From Lingula anatina (Eukaryota; Brachiopoda; Lingulata; Lingulida; Lingulidae): DNA of 64,000 nt. The stretch's first letter is position 1. Each line of letters opens with the position of its first letter. The DNA is taken from the NCBI RefSeq assembly GCF_001039355.2, contig NW_019773548.1:582618-646617 (forward strand), given 5' to 3'. The translations under genes and the position numbers were made by a program. This document shows, in pieces, positions 24,306-37,130 of this stretch. Under the pieces are notes generated by a model. The model had not been told where the DNA came from and made no database searches. It saw only the letters and a program-made list of their open reading frames with translations.

Positions 24306-24675
24306 TTTCCTCCGCCAAGGAGGTTTTGTTTTCACCCCTGTTTGTCCGTTTGTCTGTCTGTCATCAACATAACTCAAAAAGTTATTGACAGATTTTGGTG
24401 AAATTTTTAGGAACTGTCAGAAGTGGGCCAAGGAAGAGATGATTAGTTTTTGGTGGTGATCCGGATCATTCAATAATCAATAATCAAAAATCCATCATCA
24501 ACATGACTCCAAAAGTTATGAACCGATTTTGATGAAATTTTCAGGGTAAGTCAGAAATGGGTTAACTTAGAAGTGATTATTTTTGGTGGTGATCCGGATC
24601 AATAATCAATCAATAATCAATAATAATAAAAAAAATTGCTGCCTTGGTATGCGTTCTCGGAGTGCTTTTCTAGTT
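24306..24675. mobile_element. Widespread marine-invertebrate MITE/SINE-like element
   Basis: It begins TTTCCTCCGCCAAGGAGG and ends with CTTGGTATGCGTTCTCGGAG followed by TGCTTTTCTAGTT. From memory, these ends and the inner GGTGGTGATCCGGATCA motif occur as a very common repeat in many aquatic animal genomes. Two diverged inner units (about 24362-24480 and 24495-24602), each ending in the GATCCGGATCA motif, form a partial tandem duplication. No coding capacity. Confidence 0.65.
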
Positions 24676-24692
24676 GAAATAAAATACTTAAA

Positions 24693-24693
<1 letters not shown>

Positions 24694-24731
<38 letters not shown>

Positions 24732-24737
24732 TATTAA

Positions 24738-24801
<64 letters not shown>
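24694..24801. repeat. Long interrupted (TA)n tract
   Basis: Two TA blocks, about 24694-24725 and 24740-24801, with a short A/T spacer, immediately beyond the MITE. Open frames reported through it are artefacts of the repeat. Confidence 0.95.
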
Positions 24802-24804
<3 letters not shown>

Positions 24805-24999
24805 TTTTGTTTTCAACTCAGCAGTAAGGTAAACAAGTAGCAATACTGCTGGGAAATGGTGTCAGTTTGGTTCTTTTTTACAAATATTAATGGGTCCAAG
24901 GTGTAATTCTGGTTTTCATTTGCATTCACCGTATCTGATTTCCTATTAAAGTTCAATGGCTACCATATGTTATCTAAATCAGTTTTGAAGATGCAAAAC

Positions 25000-27330
25000 C
25001 ATGAAAATTTAAGATAATTAACTTTATGCATCGTAAAGAGGGTTGTTTACATGGAACCTTGGAGATTAATTTTCGATATGCAATAAAATGGTTCTATTTA
25101 ACTTTCAGCGAAACTACATGTACTGTGAGCGGATCGTCATCGGTTCTTATAGGTATTATTATCAGATTGATGTGTCCAAGCCGAGACTCCATAAGCGTCT
25201 TCATGTTTTTGTTCTAAGTGGAATGAAAAAAGTGTCCTATACAAGCAACTGCTCGATTATATTATGGATAAATTTACATACCATCTGTACTGCTGAGGTT
25301 TTCTGAACATATTGCGTGACCGAGTCTTTAGGCTTCCTTCCAAATTCTGTACATGGAACAAAGCAGTTATTTTTCTGCCTGGTGTATCTTTTTTTGTATC
25401 GTATTTAATAATTCAGATTTCATTTTGGAAAAACTATCTGCTTTGTTTGAGAACAAAGCAAAATCGCTGACTCAATCTTAACTGCCATTATGTCCTCGCT
25501 TGGTTGAATTAATTAGTTAAAACTTGCTGCATATAGGCGGGTACAGAAAAGAATGTCAAAGGCGTCCCTTTGTGTGTACAGTTCATCAATTTGCTTCTTT
25601 TTTAATGATTCAGATTTAATTTTAGAAATGTAATTCTTAGTGGAATGAGAAAAGTCCTACGCATGAATATCTCTTTGTATCACATTTAATAATTCAGATT
25701 TAATTTTTGGAAAAACTATATGTTATCTAAATCAGTTTTGGAGATATAAAACCATGAAAATTTAAAATAATAACTTTATGCATCTTAAAGAGAGTTATTT
25801 AAATGAGAACATGGTGGTTATTTTTCGATATGCAATACAATGATTTCTATTTTTAAATAGAAGTTAAAACTCCAAACGAAACTACATGTATTGTGACTTG
25901 TCATCAGTTCTTATAGGTATTATTATCAGATTGATGTGTCCAAGCCGAGACTCCATTTGTGACTTCATGTTTTTGTTCTGAGTGGAATGAAAAAAGTCCT
26001 ACGTATGAAAATCTATTTGTATCGTATTTAATAATTCAGATTTAATTTTGGAAAAAGCCGCTGCCTTGATCTTAACTGCCATTTCCTCCTCGCTTGGCAA
26101 AGTTAATAAGTTTAAACTTGCTAATGCATATAGGCGGGTACAGAAAAGGATGTCAATGGTGTCCCTTTATGTGTACAGTTCATCAATTTGTTTCTTTGGA
26201 CTGAAATTAATTATTTCAAAAACGAAAATTTACACATGCTTGAATTAGTTACAAAAATTATGATGCAGTGCTTGTTTGATTTCTAATATAAATGAGTCAA
26301 ACGTGTTATTCTGGTTTCCATTTGCATTCACCGTATTTAATTTCCTATTAAATTTCAATGGCTACTATATGTTATCTAAATCAGTTCTGAAGATATAAAA
26401 CCAAGAAAATTTAAAAGATTAACTTTATGCATCATAAAGAGAATTATTTAAATGAGAACTTGGAGGTTATTTTTCGATATGCAATAAAATGATTTCTGTT
26501 TTTAAATAGAAGTTAAAACTTCAAACGAAACTACATGTATTGTGACTCGTCATCAGTTCTTACAGGTATTATTATCAGATTGATGTGTCCAAGCCGAGAC
26601 TCCATTTGTGACTTCATGTTTTTGTTCTGAGTGGAATGAAAAGAGTCTTATGCATCGTATCTATTTGCATCTGAACTGCTGAGGTTTTCTGAACCTATTG
26701 CGTGACCGAGTCTTTAGGCTTCCTTCCAAATTCTGTACATGGAACAAAGCAGTTATTTCTCTGTCTGGTGTATCTTTTTTGTATCGTATTTAATAATTCA
26801 GATTTCATTTTGGAAAAACTATCTGCTTTGTTTGAAAACAAAGCAAAATCGCTGACTTCATCTTAACTGCCAGTTCCACCTCACTTGGCAAAGTTAATAA
26901 GTTAAAACTTGCTAATGCATATAAGCGGGTACAGAATAGAATGTAAAAGGCGTCCCTTTGTGTGTACACTTCATCAATTTGTTTATTTATTAAATTTTAG
27001 AAATGTAATCCTTAATGGAATGAGAAAAGTCCTACGCATGAATATCTCTTTGTATCGCATTTAATAATTCAGATTTCATTTTTGGAAAAACTATCTGCTT
27101 TGTTTAAGAACAAAACAAACATGCTGACTTAATCTTAGCCGTCAAATTTCCCCGCTTAGTTGAGTTAATTACTTCAAAATTTTCTATTTAGCTAATGTAA
27201 AAGGTGCGTGGCTCTAAAGTGGGCAGAGAAAGTTAATTATGCCAAAGGCGTCCCTTTGTGTGTACATTTTATCAATGTGTTTCCTTTTAAATAATTCAGA
27301 TTTAACTTTGGAAAAAGGCCCTTATTTTGC
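25000..27330. repeat. Diverged tandem array, about 650-760 bp units
   Basis: The landmark TGTGTCCAAGCCGAGACTCC recurs at about 25171, 25934 and 26584. The landmark GGCGTCCCTTTGTGTGTACA or close variants recur at about 25562, 26158, 26950 and 27248. Segments such as TTTATGCATC-TAAAGAG also repeat. Units are 80-95% alike by eye, with deletions, so the array is old and non-homogenised. Related sequence also appears near 23020. No protein is preserved across units, which argues for satellite-like DNA. Confidence 0.7.
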
Positions 27331-27339
27331 CAATACGGG

Positions 27340-28260
27340 CAAAGGGTGTGTTAACAGAACAATAACTTGAAGAATGAGGGTGGCGTAGATGAAAGGCATT
27401 CTGCATTGGCTGTTCGTGGAGTAGCTAAACATGCTAAAACATAAATAGTTGATCATGTCCCCAAAGATGATGTCGACATAATTCCTCAAGTTCCTGTGCA
27501 GCACTTTGATGCATTCATGGCTCTTTGTAAAGGTTTCCGTTGACCACTATAGCTAATAGTTCGTCTACACCACAGTAGCCAATACACCCCATACTATGAC
27601 TTATGTGGGAAGCATCCTGTCGACCAGAGGCAGACAATTGAGCAGATACATATAGTTCTTACCAGATTTACTCCAAACCCTTATGGGCCCATTACTTCTG
27701 ACAGCACAAAACCTGCTTTCGCCTAAGAACAGTATCATTGTCCAATTGTTCACTGGCGTCCATGCCAAAGTTCTGGTTTACCATCTGACCCGACAGCGAC
27801 AGTTCCTAGCACAGATTTCAATCACGAATCCGGTGGAAACATAGGAAGAAAACATTAATTTCTAGTTGACGGAGATAAATTTACTCTAAAACAGACAATA
27901 TTATCAGAAAAGAACCTTTAAGGAATTTCTAGCTAAAAAAAAGGACGGCTGGGTCACAAATGGGGGTTATAACATTGATGTCAGAAAGTTGTTCAACATA
28001 CAAAGAGCATTGCAGCCTAAAGTGCGGGTAGATGTATCTGCAGCTGTAGGAATGTGTTTGTTGAGATTGCAATGATTTTGCCGTGAATGCTGAAGATATC
28101 TGAAGGCCTCGTCAGTATACCTAGCATACACAGCTCCCCTTCCACACCATATGCAGTGGCAGCCACGTGTGTATGAATACTTCGCTGGACTCTCTGTAGA
28201 ACTGACTTTGGATTATTTAAAATGAACAAAACCGCACTCTACAACCCCCAAGCGGTGCAT
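27340..28260. pseudogene. Possible decayed coding sequence, origin unknown
   Basis: The composition becomes more coding-like than the flanks. On the plus strand near 27375-27542 a frame broken by one stop includes DHVPKDDVDIIPQVPVQHF, and near 27945-28066 another includes KDGWVTNGGYNIDVRKL. A minus-strand frame also exists at 28017-28229. Stops and frame changes preclude a functional gene. It could be a degenerate transposon protein or a processed pseudogene; I cannot assign a family. Confidence 0.25.
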
Positions 28261-31200
28261 TGACAGTATTTTAAAATCATTTTGTAGTTAATTCCAGCTC
28301 AACTGCCGAACGCTCTTGGACCACCCCTACCACCAGGGCTCACTTATTTCACACCCATGTGTTGAGTATAGCAAACATCCCTGTATGTGTTACGTAATGT
28401 GTTAAAAGCTTCAACATTAGGCCAAGAATGGTTGGTGCTATTTGATAAGTCAACAGAGTATTCAGTGTGTTTTTCACTGATTTACGGTTTTGGTTTCGTA
28501 CATGGTTGACTTGATATACATGCCTAGAGCAAACTTACCAGCATTTATTCAATTCAGTAAGTTTTGTCAGCTCCTAATAGTGCGTTCAGCTTGACTGAGG
28601 TTCTTAATTAAATGCCTATATCTCTTTTACCCCCTGAATTGTCCGTCTGATTCAAGGACCATTCAAATAACATTTAGGCTGTGGGTTAATTGTTATGTGA
28701 AACAACAAAACAAGAATGTATCCTGTCTTCCTGGGCTTGCTTTATGACAAAAATTATACTGCTTTAACTTTCGTCGCTTATGTTTATGGCATTTTCCTCA
28801 CTTGGCAGTGACTGGGAATGTGATTTAAAAAAATATTCGCACATCGTGCACATACAATTTTCAAAGATGCCGTTGTTTGCCATGGGAAAAGTATAAATAA
28901 ATGAAGATTAAGGAATACTTTTTGGATCTGGGCATTTGAAGTTATTTATTGAGTGTGATGTGGAAAAGACATTAGCTCCAGTGTAATTTTAATTAAATTA
29001 AATCTTTAAAAAATCAAAAAACCGGACCCTACTGCTTGTTGAGGTGACGTTTTACTTAATTAATTACTTTCACCTTGTTTTGTACATTTGTAACTGACCA
29101 CCGAATGGTACGCTTTCCGTTAATTAGTCATGCATGTATCGATGCCCTTAACTACATGTATAATGTTCAATTGTATAAGGAAGGTGGTACGATATTTAAA
29201 AAAACGAATGTTTTCAATATGGGGCACAGTTTCAGATAACGACGCTATATTCCGTTAATGGTGACGTCATACGCGCCATTTCGCTGGCTTCTGAATACCG
29301 TATAGTGAAGCAAGTCACTTCAGAAAGTTTAATATGTTTCGGCACATTCCGCTATATTGCTCATATATACATAATGTTGCACTGAATACATACAATAATA
29401 CATGTTCATTTAACACAGAAGAGAACCTTAAGTCAGTTCAGAATAAAGATTTACAAATAAAATAAATGTCGATTTTTAACATTCGTTATTTCGTACTATT
29501 TATAAACCAGACACAATTTTGTTCATTTAGGTGGAACACCTTTTTTTCATCTTATATCAAAGTCGACAAAATTATTTCGGTCTTTAAGTTAGATTAATTT
29601 CCGACTAAATTTCTTTCTTGAAATCTCAGCCATGCAGTGTTTGCCCCAGAGTTATTATTTTGTCTGATAAGGACCATCAACCAGAATCCTGTGAGTGGAG
29701 TTATAGGGTGTATTCCCAGAGATTTAGATCGATCCAGAGATTAAGATTTAGATCGACCTAACTCCCTGGGGGTTCACGCTAAATTGCAGTCAGCCGAGCG
29801 GGCACCATAGTTAATTACCCCCTTACAGCTTTCAGTAGGCGGGGCAGACGCTTAAGCCGGCTAAGCTGACAGTAATCATGTTAGACTCCCCACAGGGATA
29901 GATCGATCTAAAATCTATGGAAATGGGGTCATAGACTTTGATGATGGTCATTTGCATAGTTGAACCCGATCAATGATCTTCCGACCCTTTTCAAAGAGTG
30001 ACGACATGACCCTAGAAAACAGGCAGAGTACAAAGAGATACGCATCCCTTTCTGATATCGAAATTACTTCTGTCAGATATAGCATGGGACTTAGTGAGAT
30101 ATTGTTTGCAAGAAAACTCCATTAGATATATGTCAAAACCTTCAAAGTGAGTTAGATGAGAGTGTTTCTGATCTCCAAGCTGTCACTTTTGCATGACAAC
30201 GGGATTAAGGGAAGAGCGCAGCTTTCATCACACTTAGGCTCATTTAGGTCGTGAAGTTGACGCCGTGGAAAACATTTCCGTTTGTCGGTATCGATTTCAA
30301 CATTAATATGTTAACAGCAAATGAATAGAAAAACATCAAGTCAGTAGATATTTGATCAGAAAAGACAGTCTTCGGAAATTTTCTTTTATACATCAGGTCC
30401 ATTTTCGTTGTCGTAATACGGCTATCTAACAAAACGGTCATATTATACAGTATATACTCCACGAAAGTCCACTGTTACGTCCAGAACATCACATGGCATG
30501 TTGGCTAGGATATTTCCTTACTTTTTATTTTCTATTTAAAAGTACAATTCACCTGGTCCTGGTTGGAGCTGCAGATTGGAAATGAGTTATCTTCTTCTTT
30601 TTAACGTTTTCAAACTTGAGAAAATCCCACACAAATCTTAATTTTGCTGAAATGGTTTATATGCGTTGCATTTTTACTTTGCACCGGAATAACAGTCTTA
30701 GAGGAACAACATTTTATCTCAGAATGATGTAATAGGCCTGCGGGACATACGCAACTTCTTTTTAAAGACACGATAGGCAGATTTAAGAGAAGCAAAAATC
30801 AAATATGTTTTTCATAATTTCCTGCCGTCAATCTGTCATTTATTTATTATTCCTTATATTAAATGTTTTCTGTAGAGAAGCGACGCGCCTTATTAAACCA
30901 CTACACACGGTATTGCCGAGACGTGCTCAATTTGTTATGCAGCGTTAAATCAATGTGGCTGGAAATAACGCTAGTCCTGGCGATAAATTGATTGGATTTA
31001 TCTTTAAAGTTCAAATAAGGACTATTTAATCTTGTAAACTATTGTGCTCTTTAACCCAACTAGGTTTGAGGGTTTGAATATATAAATATGAGTATGACAT
31101 ATTGCTTCAGGTAATTGTCCCTTGAATCGTGGATATTTGGCATGACGATACTCGGCAGTTCCGTCAAATTCCAGATTTAATTTCACACACACACACGCAC

Positions 31201-31844
31201 ACACACACACTAAAATAATTAGATAAAACGATGAATTCCCTGTATAATTTTCACTCAGTAAGCTACCATCATATTTTACTGTTGTTTGGCTCTGACATAA
31301 ACATGGCCCACCCTCACCTTGGAGATCCTCATATGAAAAGTGCCGCCTCAGCGTCCGGGTACAGTGGTCCGTACGATACATCATGTAGAACCTATATACT
31401 GAACAATGAGGGTACATGTGCTTCGGATGGCAGTTAAAACAAAATAATATGTAGATAAATATACATCATTTTTCGTACATTATTGCTTACTAGAAATAAG
31501 TATGTTTTATAATTGTGAAAGATGTAACAGCGGTAAGTCGTTCTTTTAATGTTGGCAGCATTCCAAATGTCCTCTTCAGATGTAAAATTAACACACACAC
31601 ACACGCACAAGTACACACGAGCGCACGCACACACAAACCCGTTTTACCTTATCTGTTATTTATTTCATTTATTTACCTTCCAGTTTACCTTGTCTTTTGT
31701 TCAGGTGAATAGAAATAGACACATTGTGGGTTTTCAAAGTTATAAATTTCTCAGTCGTTGCAGTCAAGACCTGTTTATATTCTTTATTTCACACTTTTGT
31801 TAAGATTGTATCCTAAAATCAAGTTTTTAGATAATTTTTTGCAG
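28261..31844. other. Gene-free stretch
   Basis: AT-rich with no convincing exon. It holds a CRE-like TGACGTCA at about 29262, an inverted-repeat element at 29703-29934 and an (AC)n tract near 31183-31210. Confidence 0.55.
29703..29934. mobile_element. About 230 bp inverted-repeat element
   Basis: The left end (29703-29733, containing GATTTAGATCGATCC) and right end (29896-29934, containing GGATAGATCGATCTAAAATC) are imperfect reverse complements over about 30 bases; a second GATTTAGATCGACC lies just inside the left end. The interior is non-coding and less AT-rich than the flanks. Likely an old MITE; superfamily unknown. Confidence 0.45.
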
Positions 31845-31977
31845 ATGGTGGGCCAAGAGCGCGATGATCTGACATGGATTTATATCGCGGAATTTATGGT
31901 TTCTAGAATTAGACGCTTCCCGGAAATTGAAACCGTTCTAATGGCAAGAGACATACTTGATTGGATGTCTAGCCAAA
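31845..31977 (+). CDS. Candidate coding exon, unidentified
   Basis: Follows a good acceptor (TTTTTTGCAG ending 31844) and encodes about 44 codons beginning MVGQERDDLTWIYIAEF and containing ETVLMARDILDWM, with natural amino-acid composition. The possible donor AAA|GTGTAA at 31978 is weak; without it the frame reads to a stop at 31994. No family recognised and no partner exon is certain. Confidence 0.25.
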
Positions 31978-32394
31978 GTGTAAAATTCATTTAAGTTCAG
32001 ACATGGCAGGCATGGAAGACAGCTCACCTTACAAATACGTGCGGACAACGGAATGTCGTCTGCTCTACAGACGTGGACACCGTAATTTTGGCATATATCT
32101 AAGACGATTTTATGTCGAGTGAAGTAAGATAGGTTAAGATACAGTGTTTATGTATAGGTAAGAGAGAGAATTTCAAGTGCTCGGAACCTTGTCAGAAATA
32201 TCCCTACAAATCACAGACACAATTTATTCTAATAAAATACACAATTGCCCTGGCGATTAAGTACAATTTATTACAGGGAAAAATAATTAATGTATTAAGA
32301 AATACAACAGAGGATAAAATGTAAAAATGCACAATGAATAACCACTCAGAATCCAACATTACGAGTCTCGTACACATGTTAAAGCTTGTACAGG

Positions 32395-32555
32395 TGTAAC
32401 AGGCATAGAAGTCCGCTAGGAACCGTAGTCTGCTCCCCATTACTGTGAACAGGTGACATTCGTCCCTTATTCTAACCTCAATACTCCAAACGAACCCTGT
32501 ACTAATCATACGGGCTTCCATTCCTATGATTTCCATTCCTGTCCTTCCGTTATGT
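32395..32555. repeat. Dispersed repeat related to 59.5 and 63.7 kb
   Basis: The stretch with CCGTAGTCTGCTCCCCATTA and ATTTCCATTCCTGTC matches, with substitutions, the sequences around 59512-59640 and 63718-63845. One copy (63686-63850) has inverted ends, so this is most likely a diverged member of the same MITE family. Confidence 0.5.
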
Positions 32556-32994
32556 ACTTGTAGTTGTCAGTATACTATTTAACGACAAATATCTCATTGT
32601 CACTATGTAGCGAAAGTTAGGGATATTCTTTTCACTTTCAGACATGAGGAATACGATGAAGATACTGGAGTTCTGGAAGACCTGCACTACAAGAAGTCTC
32701 CAAGTCTACCAATGTTGTGCTGGTCCGAACTAAGTATTCTATTTCCTTTTGTCTAGGTTTATTTATTATTACGGAAGCGTCAAGTATCTTCATATAAATC
32801 TTACCAAAGCAGACGACCTACGATGTCAAAAATTTTGCAGGTTCTGTGGCATTTCAGGTTTTCATGCCATGTCGGACAGACAGGTTCTCTATGTCAATTA
32901 CCTCATACAAACCCGACCGTTCATATTTGATATAATGGAACACGGGGAGTTGTTCAACTTCGTTTACTTTTCAATGTGTTTATTGTTTCTGTAG

Positions 32995-33077
32995 ATACGA
33001 TGTAATTGGTTCCTATAGTGTTAACACCACGACCGCAGGGACAGAGGGGGATCCTTTCAGTGGAGGGTCCAAATGGC
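32995..33077 (+). CDS. Candidate internal exon, unidentified
   Basis: Bounded by a TTTCTGTAG acceptor and a consensus-like GTACGT donor at 33078. It reads about 27 codons starting YDVIGSYSVNTTTAG and ending GGSKWR in the phase left by two bases of a previous exon. About 350 bases upstream, another acceptor-led open frame (from 32642: HEEYDEDTGVLEDLHYKK) looks similar in character but lacks a clear donor. They may belong to one unrecognised plus-strand gene together with 31845-31977, or may be chance. Confidence 0.22.
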
Positions 33078-34568
33078 GTACGTGTATAAAGATACTGCTA
33101 TATATCAACCTGACTTCAGGACAACACGGTCATTCCGTCACTTTTAATCTAAAGAGTGCGTATAGCATCAGTAGCTTTTTATATAGGTTTCCCTGACACC
33201 CAACCAAATGTATAAGTACTGTACCGGTATATACGATATACAAGAAGGTTACTATAGTATCTTAAGGTCAAGGCGTGTTGAAAGTTTCAGTTGTATTGGG
33301 TTGTGACAGGCGAAAGCACTACTGACAAAGTGCTAGCGCACCAATACTATTCACCAGAATGATGGTTTCAAAGTTGATTATGAAACCACGCGGCTGCTGG
33401 CTGGATAGACAGGAGATCAGTGACACGAAATAAACTGATTTATAAAGCTTCATCCGCTCTGTCGGGAGCATCCTTTCTCGGCGTTGCATTTAATCACGTC
33501 TTGACACGGAGAACAACGATAGGTCTTATGGTTAAAATTAAACGCTGCGTTCTTGTCTTACAGTCCCATGGCGCGTGCCATTTGAAGCTATCATATTGTA
33601 CTAACCTTCCCAGGTTTCATTCAACGCGGTTCTTTTATCAGCCCTAAACGGCCAGCGACTCGTTATCTGACCTCGGCCAGAGGACAACACTGACAGACTT
33701 AACACTTTGTCGATATTCATTCTTTTCTTACACAGAGGGAATATTTTGAAAGTGATAATTTATTTTGCTTTCGGTTTAAGTTATGTTATTTCCAGTTATT
33801 ACCAGTGTTTCGCGACTGCCATGATCGTGTTCAGTCTAAACTGTTTCCCACTTCCCCAGTGTTTTGAGTTCAGTAACGTCTGGCCTCAGTAGAACTCTCA
33901 GCTCTGCCAAATTAGTATTCGGATTAAAATGTCGAAACCCCACATGTTTTACTTGAACTTTTTAGCATACATGTATCATGTTAGATCATTAATGAAAGAC
34001 CGATCTTATTTAACACTGTACTCTCCTTGTTGCTGTAAGTAGGTGGTATTTAACACTTTTGTTATCTTCCTTTGTGTCAGAGCCTTGTACAGGTAAATAT
34101 ACCATTGCCTTTTTACAGTGTGGTTAATGGTACCTTTAATTTCTGACCATTCTGTCCTTATACGCATGTGGCTACCTATAGATCTTGCAATATCCTGATC
34201 AAACGATCTCTTGTTATTGCCCCGAGTTCATTTGAAATACTTCTTAGTCGTTTTGCGCTTTAAAACCTAGCAATTTCATCGCCTGGCCACTCACTGTGTG
34301 ATGATTGGAAAAGACCATCGTAGGAGGGACGACTTCAAAGTGCCCTTGTTAATGGCTGAATTTAATGAGAACTAGGTGTGGATACTATTGCAGTCGAAAT
34401 AAGATCTTCCTATACCAAAGAGAATTAATTGGATCACCTCAGGCTATCTTAACGAAGTAAAAGCTGAAAAGAGAAAAAAAAACACATTTTAGAAAATACC
34501 ACTTGGTCCGGACGTGTCCTGCTGCGCCTGCGCAATACTGATTAAAGACTCCTGGAACACTTTTTTCT

Positions 34569-34604
<36 letters not shown>

Positions 34605-36299
34605 ACTATACCTTATCCTGTGCTGTTGCGGTGTCCTTAATTGATGTGACACGACACCGGCCCCATCTCCCAGCCAGCGTTTACAGCTCTTGCAATATTT
34701 CCCTTGTTAGGTCTTGTAAATTAATGGGTAACCTTTAAAACTCAAAGCTCTGCTGTTTGAAGATTGGGGTCATTTGTCGCATTTGATAAACACAAAAAAC
34801 CAACTACCTCTCTGAAATACTTCCCGGTCATTTATTAAAGAATGTACCGAGGTTCTCCTGAATTAAGCTAAATAGATGTACCGGGGTAGAAATTAAGAAA
34901 AATTAAAGAGTAGGATTATTTAAATCTTGGTGTTGTTTCACAACCGTTTAAAATTTACTAGCAAGGATTGTTTTTGCCAGGACAAACCGTTAAACTGTAC
35001 CAGAATAGCTTAGAGCTGGACTGTCTAAAAACTGCGTGCAAAATGACAAAGACAAGAGTGAAAAACACCTGACATTTACTCTCTCCGTCTCTTTAACATT
35101 GGCTGAAAATTTAAACTACGGGGTGTAACAAAAACCCGAGAAACCACAAAAATCTAAGTTTAACTTCTGATTGATACAAGTGTACTGACATCCTTCATTC
35201 CAACCACATTTTTAGAACAGTTCTTATGAAAATGTGGTAGTTTTTGAAAAACACTTACACGAACCAGACTTTTCCTCTCCGGGAAATAAGTTGGCTAGAT
35301 ATTTCTGCTCTAGTATAGATTTAGTACTTCTATTTTACACTTTGTTTACTGCATGTTATTGCTCTAGTTCATCTTTAAATACATCTATTTTTATCACCAA
35401 GAAAGACCCAAAGAGGCGTTAATGTTTACATCCCGCCAGTTACAGGTAGATTGTTAGCCTCCTGTCTACCTGTAATACCCAGAGCACAATAAAGAGAACT
35501 TACACATGTGATGGGAATGGCTTGATGACTCACAATTCATAAAAACGTTAATCACACCCGCTGCTGGTAAATGACCTTTTAGCGTTTCATGGAACTTTAC
35601 TCGAAAGCAGCGCAGTAAACTAAGCCATAATGTATTGCCTTGGGCTAATATGAGGACGAGATACTGGGAATAATATTTGAAAATTCTTGTCATACTGTGT
35701 TAGAATAATAAAAAATGGACCTGAGTAAGGCGAGACATTGGGTAAACACATGATTAGGTTATTTATGAACTAAACGGATATATCAACTCACCCATCTACA
35801 TATAGCCAAAGCAGGGACATGTCACCCTTGCTGTTTTTGTTTTTTTCTTCTCCGTTTGGTTAGTAAATGTGTCTTTGTTAATTTATTTGTTTAATTGATT
35901 GCTTGTTTACCTGTTACCCTCCCCGTTTGTTTTGATACTCCTTTCTTTCTTAAGTCGTCATTTATTTATTTGGTCATTGTTTTCGGTAGATGCGTTTTCA
36001 CATGGGGGTGGGGGGGGGTGGGGTGGGGTGGTGCACTTAACAGAATTGTTAGCTGTAAACATAAATATGTACAGATTAGTACAATGCATCTGACAGCATT
36101 TCTCTCACCGTCCAGTTCAACATCTGTTCTCGTTTTTACAGGGCAGTTGGTTCACGCGGAATGACCAGTTAATACAAAGAACCGCCACAAGTGGACCGCA
36201 CTCTTAAACCAAATAATCTGCCTGAAAACCATGGGGTTATAATTAGAGGCAGGTATATGTAGAGCAACAAAGCTCCGCCCCAAACTGGAAAGCATATCT
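33078..36299. other. Gene-free stretch
   Basis: No exon recognised. Contains a 32-base T homopolymer (34571-34602) and a short G-rich run (about 36005-36030). Confidence 0.55.
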
Positions 36300-36360
36300 A
36301 ACAACATGGCGTTACGTCATATACGTATTAAACAACATGTCGTTACGTCATACACGTGTT
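36300..36360. promoter_or_regulatory. Tandem bZIP-type sites (two 30 bp direct repeats)
   Basis: Two near-identical 30-base units (36300-36329 and 36331-36360), each with AACAACATG followed by CGTTACGTCATA. Each contains TTACGTCA (36312-36319, 36343-36350), a CREB/ATF/PAR-bZIP type site, spaced 31 bases, three helical turns. About 2.6 kb upstream of the GPCR start. Regulatory role is inferred. Confidence 0.35.
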
Positions 36361-37089
36361 GCTGTCATTCATGTTTTCGTTTCATGGTATGGAGCAGGTG
36401 TTTGAACAACGCCCGTGTTGCAATGTTAAAACATACACTACCTACAGGTTGCTTCTTAATTAAATCGCCCTAAAGCAAAGTCTAGGAACGAAGTAAAATT
36501 TACAAACAACTTCAAGACGTCGAAGTGAATCATTTTACTAATTCAGTTTTATCTTATATATTGAGATGGAATAGCATTTTATATGGAAATAATCGTTTTG
36601 AAAATATCAGTTTCTGTGCTTGGAAGCTAACAACGAAGGGATGCCCTAATATTTGAAGGAAGTTATGTGCTGTTTACAAGGAGAATCCCTACGGGTGTTA
36701 TTCCTGTTTACGATATATAACGTACAAAATATCAAAAAGACTGTTTTTGAATTAAGCTTTGAAAAAACAAGAACATCTTAGCACCATTTTCAATTTATTA
36801 TTATTATTAGTAGTAGTAGTAGTAGTAGTAGTAGTATTTTGTAGAAATTTACAAATGAAATACCAAATAAATAAAATAGGGACAGGGTGAATAGACAGAA
36901 AAAAAAAACAATTGAACATAAGGACATACGATGCACAAACCTGCAGATATGTTTTATCTTATTTTCCACTATATATGAGGCATCGTACAGTCATCAGTCC
37001 TATATATTGAAGAGTAAAAGCCCTACATTTGGGATGTAATTTACCTTAAGTGGAGAACGAACCACCTCAACTTCCTGTAGCTGTTATAC

Positions 37090-37130
<41 letters not shown>

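Noticed and set aside
24583-24840. 85-codon frame of alternating Tyr/Ile
   Set aside because: Artefact of the (TA)n tract.
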